From: Pseudomonadota bacterium
GTDB lineage: Bacteria > Pseudomonadota > Gammaproteobacteria > Xanthomonadales > Xanthomonadaceae
NCBI GenBank assembly: GCA_963205415.1
Contig: CAUJJS010000241.1
Location: forward strand, 1-40,322
Direction of reading: 5' to 3'
Length of the DNA: 40,322 nucleotides
Below are positions 33,992 to 40,322 of the stretch, one piece after another. Positions within the stretch are counted from its first letter, which is position 1. Each line of letters opens with the position of its first letter. Both the position numbers and the translations under genes were made by a program. The notes under the pieces were generated by a model, which worked only from the letters and a program-made list of their open reading frames with translations, was not told where the DNA came from and did not search any database.

Positions 33992-35809
33992 ATGGCCTAC
34001 ACGCCGCCGGCCGGAAATCTCGTCGCGCTCAACTTCACGGGCGCCTACACGCCGCCGGCGGGCAACGTCGTTCCGCTGCCGTTCGCGGACCCGGAGCCGC
34101 CGGATCCAGAACCAGAGGTTCCGGTGCGATGGACTGGCCGTGGCGCGTCCTTGCTTTGGGGCCAGGCACCGCGACGTGGCAGGCAAGTGCGCGCGCGCTA
34201 CGGCCGCGCGGACACGATCAAGCGCCGCGCGTTTGCGCCGTGGTCGCAGGCGCCTCGTCAATCAGGCGCGATCAGTGCGCCCTGGGGCAGCTTGCCGACG
34301 CTGGTTGCGCGCGCATCACTCCCTTGGGGCGTGGCTCCCTCCGTGCGCATGCAGGCGACGCTGCCGTGGGCAGGCTTGCCGCGCTTCGAATCAAGCGTTG
34401 GCCTGCCGTGGGGCTTGCCGCCACGCGCGCAGGTATCGGCACCCATGCAGTGGACATCGCCGCCGCGTTTGGACGTGGGCGCTTCGCTTCCGTGGGGTGT
34501 TCCACCGCGCGCAGCAGCGGCGGCTCAAATTCCGTGGACCGCGCCGCCGGATGTGATCCGACGCTGGTGGTTGCCGTGGGGCTACGCGCCGCGCGTGCGT
34601 TGGCGTGTGCACAGCCCGGGCGTGGAGCCGCCCATCGTTGTCGACCCGCCCGGCTACGAGCCACCGGCCGGCAACCGCGTCGCACTCAATTTCACTTGCC
34701 CGCAGCTGGAGTTCCCCGGCAACCAGGTGCCCGTGCCGTTCGGACCGGCCGCTTGCTATTTCGCGTGGCCACGTCCCAGGAGGTACATCGTGCTCAATAG
34801 CGCGGCCGTGGTTCGGCTGCCGGAACGCACGCCGATTCCGGTGTCTTCGATCTCGCTGGCGTCTACGGTTGACGATGCGTTCTGGACCGTGGGCATGACC
34901 CTGGCTGATCCGGCCGCACTCAGCTACCTGCTGCCGGATGTGGGCGGCCCCAAGGTGGTGGAGATCAATCTCAACGGCCATGTGTGGACGGCATCGATCC
35001 AATCGCACACCCGCAATCGGCGTTTTCCTACAACTACAATCAGCGTTTCCGGACGCAGCCAGGCGTGCACACTCGACACCGATCCGCGCTCGCTGGTGTC
35101 GTCGGCCGACGCGCAAGCGCAATCGCTCGCCGAAGCCGAGCTGGATCTGACTGGCTTCACCCTCGACTACGACACGCTCACGTGGATCATCCCCGCCGGC
35201 GTGTGGAACTACGAATCGACGACGCAGATCGGCGCGGTGCGCAAGATCGCCGAAGCATCCGGCGCCGTGGTGCAATCGCACCCGTGGGACACCGTGCTGC
35301 GCATCGTGCCGCGCTACCCAGTGAGCCCGTGGTCGTGGGGTGTGACCGCGCCCGACAAGCAGATCCTCGACGACATGATCTACGAGGACTCGCTGCAGGT
35401 GGCCTCGCGCCCGGTCTACAACTACGTGCTCGTCAGCGGCCAGCAAGTGGGCGTGAGCGATGAGATCATCCGCACCGGCAGCGCCGGCGACATCCGCGCA
35501 CCCATGCAAGTGGACCCGCTTATCACCGCGCACGATGTCGCCGCCGAACGCGGCCGCAACATCCTCTGCGATCGCGGCGAGCAAGCGCAGATCGATCTGG
35601 TGATCCCGCTCTATCCGGCCAGCGCGCCCGGCATGCCCGGCCTGGTGCTACCGCTGCAGCTCGTCGAGGTTGTCGAAGCAACCAGCTGGAAGGCCCTGGC
35701 CGTGGGCACCCAAATCAGCGCGCAAGTCAGCACGGACAGCGGCGGCGCCAGCGTGCTGGTTATCGACCAGCGCATCACCCTCGAAAGGCACTATTCCGAT
35801 GCAGGTTAA
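33992..35809 (+). CDS. Tail protein with PPAGN motifs and a tandem 14-aa LPWG repeat domain
   Basis: 605 aa; repeat domain about 34130-34615; YTPPAGNLVALNFT / YTPPAGNVVPLPF / YEPPAGNRVALNFT. Confidence 0.75.
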   Translation: MAYTPPAGNLVALNFTGAYTPPAGNVVPLPFADPEPPDPEPEVPVRWTGRGASLLWGQAPRRGRQVRARYGRADTIKRRAFAPWSQAPRQSGAISAPWGSLPTLVARASLPWGVAPSVRMQATLPWAGLPRFESSVGLPWGLPPRAQVSAPMQWTSPPRLDVGASLPWGVPPRAAAAAQIPWTAPPDVIRRWWLPWGYAPRVRWRVHSPGVEPPIVVDPPGYEPPAGNRVALNFTCPQLEFPGNQVPVPFGPAACYFAWPRPRRYIVLNSAAVVRLPERTPIPVSSISLASTVDDAFWTVGMTLADPAALSYLLPDVGGPKVVEINLNGHVWTASIQSHTRNRRFPTTTISVSGRSQACTLDTDPRSLVSSADAQAQSLAEAELDLTGFTLDYDTLTWIIPAGVWNYESTTQIGAVRKIAEASGAVVQSHPWDTVLRIVPRYPVSPWSWGVTAPDKQILDDMIYEDSLQVASRPVYNYVLVSGQQVGVSDEIIRTGSAGDIRAPMQVDPLITAHDVAAERGRNILCDRGEQAQIDLVIPLYPASAPGMPGLVLPLQLVEVVEATSWKALAVGTQISAQVSTDSGGASVLVIDQRITLERHYSDAG

Positions 35810-36038
35810 TCCCTGGTCCAAGCTGCTGGCACTGATCCCCGGCCCGCGCAGCAGCAAAGGCAACGTCACCGCCGCCAACGCCGACGGCAGCTACACCGTG
35901 GCTACCGCAGACGGCGCAACGATCCTAGCCCGCCCGCTGCCAGGCCAGACCTGGACAGTCGGCGCCGGCGTCTTCGTCGAAAGCGGCCGCATCGTCGACA
36001 GCGCCCCGAGCTTGCCGGGCATGACGCAGTACGTATAA
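35799..36038 (+). CDS. Small tail-associated protein
   Basis: MQVNPWSKLLALIPGPRSSKGNVTAANADGSYTVATADG. Confidence 0.65.
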   Translation: MQVNPWSKLLALIPGPRSSKGNVTAANADGSYTVATADGATILARPLPGQTWTVGAGVFVESGRIVDSAPSLPGMTQYV

Positions 36039-36047
36039 GACGAGCGA

Positions 36048-36145
36048 CCGCCGCCGGTGTTACAGCACCGACGGCGGCCGCCGAACCGCGCGAACACGCG
36101 GACCAGCCGAGGCTCGCCACCCCGCGCGCGGAGCGCGGCGAGCCT
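36048..36145. terminator. Two stem-loops after the tail module (36048-36077, 36110-36145)
   Basis: CCGCCGCCGGTG-TTACAG-CACCGACGGCGG (1 mismatch); AGGCTCGCC-N18-GGCGAGCCT. Confidence 0.5.
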
Positions 36146-36162
36146 ATCACACGAGGTTCGCC

Positions 36163-36960
36163 ATGCCAGCAGCACCCATCATCCCTTGGTTGGGCGGCAA
36201 GCGCCGCCTGGCCGACCGCCTGTTCGCCCTGTTCCAACCGCACGAGTGCTACCTTGAAGCCTTCGCCGGCGGCGCCGCGCTGTTCTTCCTCCGTGCCGTG
36301 CCAGCCAAGGTGGAGATCCTCAACGACGCCAACGGCGAGCTGGTCAACCTGTATCGCGTGGTGCAGCACCACCTTGAGGAGTTCGTGCGCCAGTTCAAAT
36401 GGGCGCTATCGAGCCGACAGGTGTTCGAGTGGCTGCAGGACACCCCGCCGGCGACGCTGACAGACATCCAGCGCGCCGCGCGGCTGTACTACCTGCAGCA
36501 CCTGGCCTTCGGCGGCAAGGTATCCGGGCAGAGCTTCGGCACCGCAACCACCGCGCCAACCGTCAACCTGCTGCGCATTGAGGAATCACTCAGCGCCGCA
36601 CACCTGCGGCTCGCCGGCGTCACGATCGAGCACCTGCGCTGGCGCGAATGCGTCGATCGGTACGATCGCCAGCACACGCTGCACTACCTCGACCCGCCGT
36701 ACTGGCAAACCGAAGGCTACGGCTTGCCCTGGGAATTCTCCGAATACGAGGCCATGGCCGATTTCGCGCGCCAAGCGAAAGGCAAGGTGATGATCTCGAT
36801 CAACGACCACCCCGATATCCGCCGCGTGTTCGATGGCCTCCACCTCGAGCGCACCGAACTGGCCTACACCGTCGCCAACGGCCGCAGCGAGCGCCCCGCG
36901 CCCACCGGCGAGCTGATCCTGTCGAACTGGGAGCCGGCCGCGTTGGGGCGGCTTTTGTAG
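36163..36960 (+). CDS. DNA adenine methylase, D12 class
   Basis: PIIPWLGGKRRLADRL (motif X), YLEAFAGGAALFF (motif I), YLDPPYW (DPPY, motif IV). Confidence 0.93.
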   Translation: MPAAPIIPWLGGKRRLADRLFALFQPHECYLEAFAGGAALFFLRAVPAKVEILNDANGELVNLYRVVQHHLEEFVRQFKWALSSRQVFEWLQDTPPATLTDIQRAARLYYLQHLAFGGKVSGQSFGTATTAPTVNLLRIEESLSAAHLRLAGVTIEHLRWRECVDRYDRQHTLHYLDPPYWQTEGYGLPWEFSEYEAMADFARQAKGKVMISINDHPDIRRVFDGLHLERTELAYTVANGRSERPAPTGELILSNWEPAALGRLL

Positions 36961-37053
36961 GCCCCGGTCCACGTCGCGGAGCGACATCGAAAGCGCTTGC
37001 TGCCGCGCCAAAACCGAGCGGTACTGCGACCACGCCAACCGAACGGAACCGCC

Positions 37054-37266
37054 ATGATCACCACCGCAACCGCCGCCGCCAAGCATCTAGGCACAAAGCA
37101 CGACGAGGAACTAGCGCTGCAGAGCGCCGCCACCGCCCTGCTCACAGCCGCAGCCCGAGGCGAGATCGACATCAACGCACTCGCCCGGGAGGAACTCGCG
37201 AACCGCGGTCTGGATCTGAACGGGCAATGGGTAGGGTTCAAGGCGGCGCGGGCGCTATTGGCCTGA
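37054..37266 (+). CDS. Small hypothetical protein
   Basis: MITTATAAAKHLGTKHDEELALQSAATALLTAAARGEIDINALAREELANRGLDLNGQWVG. Confidence 0.6.
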   Translation: MITTATAAAKHLGTKHDEELALQSAATALLTAAARGEIDINALAREELANRGLDLNGQWVGFKAARALLA

Positions 37267-37316
37267 ACCTGGCCATGCTGCGCGGACGGCTATGTTGCGC
37301 CGCAAGCCATTCGCGC

Positions 37317-38918
37317 CTATGATGCGCGGCTCTGAGGTGGCGGGACAGGGATACGGAGCGGCGCTGTCAGATAGCGCACGTAGCCCGCCCCCGCTACCAA
37401 CGCTAGCTGACTTTTGTCGGCGACCGATGACGACGACGGCGAGGCCTCTATCCAGGTCTCGCCGTTTTCGTTTTTGACGGTGGCGGTTTCGCCTAGTACT
37501 TCGCGGAGGCATTCGCGGGCGGCTGGGATTTCGTCGGGGCGGGTGCCGAGGGTGGCGATGGCTTGCTGCCAGATCTCGCGCAGGCGAGGGATGATCGTTG
37601 CTGGTTGCAGTTGCTTGAGGGCTTCGAGGGCGCGCCTGGCTTCATCGACGGTGGCTTCGGCTGCGATGAGTTCGGCTTTGGTGCTGGGGGTGAGGATGCC
37701 TTCGCGGATGGCGCGCATGAGGTTGGCGTGTACGCGTTCTGCGGCGGCCAGGCGGACCTTGGCGCCGTCGATGTCTGGTGCGTGGCGCTTGAGTTCGTCG
37801 GCGACGGCGCGTTGTGCGGTTTGCCAGGCGGATTCGGATTCGAGTAGTCGGCGCACGCCGGCGAGTGCGGCCGATTCGAGTGTGCGCCGGTCGATGCGCA
37901 GGGTGCTCGGGCAGACGGCTGATCCGCGTTCCTTGTGCGCGCTGCAGCCGTAGCGGTAGCGGTCGACGATGACGAAGGCGGCGCCGCATTCGCAGCATCG
38001 GAGCACGCCGCTCAGGAGGTGCTTCATCGGTCGGCCGGCGTTGCGTTTGCCGGTGCTGGTGTTTCGATGCTGGCCTTTGACGCGCGCTTGGGCGCGTTGC
38101 CAGGTGTCGGTGTCGATGATGGCCAGGTCCGCGTTGTGGTGCACGATCCATTCCGACTGCGGGCGCTCCTGTCGGACGCGTCGGCCGGTGTCGGGGTGCT
38201 TGATCCAGTGGCTTCGGTTCCAGACTTGCTGCCCGGCATAGATGGGGTTGGCGAGGATGCCAATGCCGCGGCGTGCGTCGCCGAAGATGGCGCTGGCGCA
38301 CCAGGCGGTGCCGCGGGGTGAGCGCACGCGATCGGCGTTGAGCGTGGATGCGATTGTGCGTGCGCTGTGACCTTCGAGGTAGAGCGCGTAGATCCTACGC
38401 ACGATTGCCGCCTGCTCGGGATCGATGGCGCGTTCACCGACGCCGGTGATGCGGTAGCCGAATGGGAGGCCGCCGGCGCTGGCTCCAGCGAGCGCGCGGC
38501 CGGTGAGTCCGCGATGCGTCTTGTCGGCGAGGTCGTCCAGGTAAAGCTCCGACATGATGCCGCGCAGCCCGACGTCTGCCTTGTGTGACTTGCGAGCGGT
38601 GTCGACGCCATCGCTGACACCGATGAGACGCACACCGGCGAAGCGTAGGCGCTTCACTGCGGCGTTGACTTCGCCCATGTCGCGGGACAGGCGCGAAAGG
38701 TCATCAACCAGGATCACATCGAACTCGCCGGATTCTTTCAGCAATGTGCGGTAGCCGGGGCGGTCGTTGCGCGCGCCGCTCACTGCGGCGTCGGTGTAGA
38801 TCGTCGGTTTGGGCCACCCCTGCCGCGCGCAGTAGGCGCGGCAGTTGCGCAGCTGGTCGTCGAGCGAGGCCTCGCGCTGTGCGTCTGAGCTGTAGCGGGC
38901 GTAGGCGGCGGTGCGCAT
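37317..38918 (-). CDS. Large serine recombinase (phage integrase)
   Basis: AAYARYSSDAQREASLDDQL, VDDLSRLSRD, resolvase fold, recombinase domain LPFGYRI...IYAGQQVWNR, zinc ribbon CCECGAAFV. Confidence 0.93.
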   Translation of the reverse strand: MRTAAYARYSSDAQREASLDDQLRNCRAYCARQGWPKPTIYTDAAVSGARNDRPGYRTLLKESGEFDVILVDDLSRLSRDMGEVNAAVKRLRFAGVRLIGVSDGVDTARKSHKADVGLRGIMSELYLDDLADKTHRGLTGRALAGASAGGLPFGYRITGVGERAIDPEQAAIVRRIYALYLEGHSARTIASTLNADRVRSPRGTAWCASAIFGDARRGIGILANPIYAGQQVWNRSHWIKHPDTGRRVRQERPQSEWIVHHNADLAIIDTDTWQRAQARVKGQHRNTSTGKRNAGRPMKHLLSGVLRCCECGAAFVIVDRYRYGCSAHKERGSAVCPSTLRIDRRTLESAALAGVRRLLESESAWQTAQRAVADELKRHAPDIDGAKVRLAAAERVHANLMRAIREGILTPSTKAELIAAEATVDEARRALEALKQLQPATIIPRLREIWQQAIATLGTRPDEIPAARECLREVLGETATVKNENGETWIEASPSSSSVADKSQLALVAGAGYVRYLTAPLRIPVPPPQSRAS

Positions 38919-38928
38919 GGCGCGGAGC

Positions 38929-39099
38929 CTATGCGGCCTGCTGTGGCGGTTGCAACGGCACCCGCTCCGAGCGCAGTCGCTGATTTTCAAGCGCCGGCAC
39001 GGGTTTGGGTGTCAGATAATCGGCGACGATGGAGCGCGCCATCGCGGCGATCAGCGCCTGTAGGGCTGGGTTCACGGTGGCTGCGCCTGGGTTCTTCAT
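38929..39099 (-). CDS. Small hypothetical protein
   Basis: MKNPGAATVNPALQALIAAMARSIVADYLTPKP; ATGA overlap with upstream gene. Confidence 0.6.
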   Translation of the reverse strand: MKNPGAATVNPALQALIAAMARSIVADYLTPKPVPALENQRLRSERVPLQPPQQAA

Positions 39100-39371
39100 G
39101 ATTTGGCCAGGGATGCGAGTGCGCTGGTCATGCGGTCGTGGCATTGGCGAGCGGCGTCGATCGGGCGGGGCATTTTGAATTCCGATCTCACCTTGAACTC
39201 GGAACCCAGCGCATTGGTGTACATGTTGACGCTGCAATTCCAGCCGTCTTTGTCCACCATGGACACGCTGGGGAGGCCGTGGCGCTGCATGTCGGCGAGG
39301 ATTTCTTCGAGCGACATCGATGTGAGCAGCGATGCGCGTTCGATGGTCGGGGCTGTGGTGAGTGCGTTCAT
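39096..39371 (-). CDS. Hypothetical early protein
   Basis: MNALTTAPTIERASLLTSMSLEEILADMQRHGLPSVSMVDKDGWNCSVNMY. Confidence 0.7.
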   Translation of the reverse strand: MNALTTAPTIERASLLTSMSLEEILADMQRHGLPSVSMVDKDGWNCSVNMYTNALGSEFKVRSEFKMPRPIDAARQCHDRMTSALASLAKS

Positions 39372-39401
39372 GTGGTTATTGTCTCGATGGTGGTGGTCTT
39401 C

Positions 39402-39593
39402 TCAACGCAGGCGCTGATCGCGCAGGGTGGCTGAGACACGTTCTCTCGCCGTTTCAAGATCCAGCACGGTGTCGGAAAGCTCTTTTGCTGTTGGCTGCAT
39501 GCCGTTGTGCTTGCAAAGCACCCAAGCCGCACGCAGAGCGCCAGCCGCGTGTTGCAGGTGATTTTCGAGTTCGAGCAGTTGTGCCCTGGTCAC
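39402..39593 (-). CDS. Small hypothetical protein
   Basis: MTRAQLLELENHLQHAAGALRAAWVLCKHNGMQPTAKELSDTVLDLETARERVSATL. Confidence 0.65.
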   Translation of the reverse strand: MTRAQLLELENHLQHAAGALRAAWVLCKHNGMQPTAKELSDTVLDLETARERVSATLRDQRLR

Positions 39594-39868
39594 CTTCGTT
39601 CGTCCTCTACGTTCCGTCTCTGTTCTGGCCAGTCAAGCGCGGTTTTTCCTGCCCACTTTGTCAGCTTGTGGTGGATGATCGCGGCGGCTTTCTTGTTGCT
39701 CTTGTCCAGCGAAACGGAGAGCGCGATTTCCATGTCCGCAGCGCGGCAGGTTGCTTCGTGCAATGCGGCGCTGATTCCTTGCCTGGCGGCCTCGGCTACG
39801 AAAGCCGCGCTCTCTGGATCGGTTGCGACGTAAGCACGAACGAGTTGCAGGAATTGGTCGCGGGTCAT
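39590..39868 (-). CDS. Hypothetical early protein
   Basis: MTRDQFLQLVRAYVATDPESAAFVAEAARQGISAALHEATCRAADMEIALSVSLDKSNKKAAAIIHHKLTKWAGKTALDW. Confidence 0.7.
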   Translation of the reverse strand: MTRDQFLQLVRAYVATDPESAAFVAEAARQGISAALHEATCRAADMEIALSVSLDKSNKKAAAIIHHKLTKWAGKTALDWPEQRRNVEDERR

Positions 39869-40173
39869 GGGGTGGATGCTCTCTCGCTTGCGATGCGCGG
39901 CATGGATCTGCGCAGTCCGTCGAGGACGCGCGACCAGCCGATGCGGGCCTTCCACTCGCGCCCGTCGACGACGGCGCGGTAGGTGTCGATGCGGGTGGTT
40001 TTGTGCAGTTCGATTACGTGCGTCATGGGCTCTGCGCCGTCGAAGTCCTCGATGGTGATCCGGCGGCGCAGGTCTGGCGGTTGCCAGCGGGGTGGCCGCT
40101 GGTCGTCATCGGGGATTTCTTGCCGCGGCCGCCATTGGCTGCGAGCGGCGTACTTTTTGGTTCGGCGGTACAT
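39865..40173 (-). CDS. Hypothetical early protein, first phage operon gene downstream of the cassette insertion
   Basis: MYRRTKKYAARSQWRPRQEIPDDDQRPPRWQ...; SD-like AAGG overlaps the reconstructed TGA of the upstream gene (40184-40186). Confidence 0.7.
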   Translation of the reverse strand: MYRRTKKYAARSQWRPRQEIPDDDQRPPRWQPPDLRRRITIEDFDGAEPMTHVIELHKTTRIDTYRAVVDGREWKARIGWSRVLDGLRRSMPRIASERASTP

Positions 40174-40204
40174 GTGCAGACCTTCAACGCTCCGGATATT
40201 TGTT

Positions 40205-40322
40205 GTTAGCCCTCATCAGGTGAAGGTGCTCCACCCTTCCTCGGGGTCGTACTCGGCGCCGTCTTCCTGCTCTGGCTGGAACCACCCTAGGTCGATCATC
40301 TTCTGCACATCTTCCGGCGTCA
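40205..40322 (+). repeat. 118-nt direct repeat, right copy (start of cassette A)
   Basis: Identical to 61-178; flank differs upstream (phage sequence here, attC upstream of 61). Confidence 0.97.

Noticed and set aside
34130-34615. 42-bp DNA satellite or CRISPR-like array
   Set aside because: Nucleotide units are diverged and in frame; periodicity is at the protein level. No CRISPR array was seen anywhere.
1272-40204. Whole phage as one giant integron cassette
   Set aside because: The sequence before 40205 has no attC hairpin, and the reconstructed ORF across the junction shows the phage is the target and the cassettes are the insert.
61-40322. 118-bp direct repeats as prophage attL/attR
   Set aside because: They lie in an integron cassette, not next to the serine integrase; the circular join rebuilds a phage operon, so overlap of a circular genome is simpler.
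1-40322. tRNA or rRNA genes
   Set aside because: No cloverleaf or rRNA-like sequence recognised by eye; a tRNAscan run would be decisive.

Overview
The window reads as an almost complete lambda-type temperate siphophage genome in circularised form. It has a leftward early operon, an immunity region, a primase-helicase, terminase, head, lysis and tail modules, an adenine methylase and a large serine integrase. Four mobile integron gene cassettes (nt 62-1272) are inserted in the leftward early operon. No integron integrase is visible. Each cassette is bounded by a complementary core pair of 7-12 bp (GTTAGCCC/GGGCTAAC, GTTAGAGGGCAT/ATGCCCTCTAAC, GTTCGCTGGC/GCCAGCGAAC, GTTAGATGGGA/TCCCATCTAAC) and ends in a hairpin attC. 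The window ends share a 118-nt direct repeat (61-178 = 40205-40322). Removing the array between G40205 and TTATGC (1273) restores an uninterrupted reading frame: the HTH gene at 1266-1532 would end ...FLQHNNKYPER*, 10 nt before the ATG of the next operon gene. The cassettes therefore appear to have inserted into the 3' end of a phage gene at a non-attI GTT site. All four cassette ORFs are antisense to the usual attC orientation but co-directional with the phage operon, and each has its own Shine-Dalgarno-like sequence. The first 60 nt carry a second copy of the third cassette's attC joined to cassette A, the junction expected from a re-circularised or duplicated A-B-C array. Other notable features are a shared 5-site operator system with matching PL/PR architecture, a heavily structured ORF between terS and terL, a protease-capsid fusion with two perfect hairpins in its linker, a 14-aa PWG-repeat tail protein, and two orphan DNA methyltransferases. 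All protein calls come from motif recognition by eye; no searches were run.
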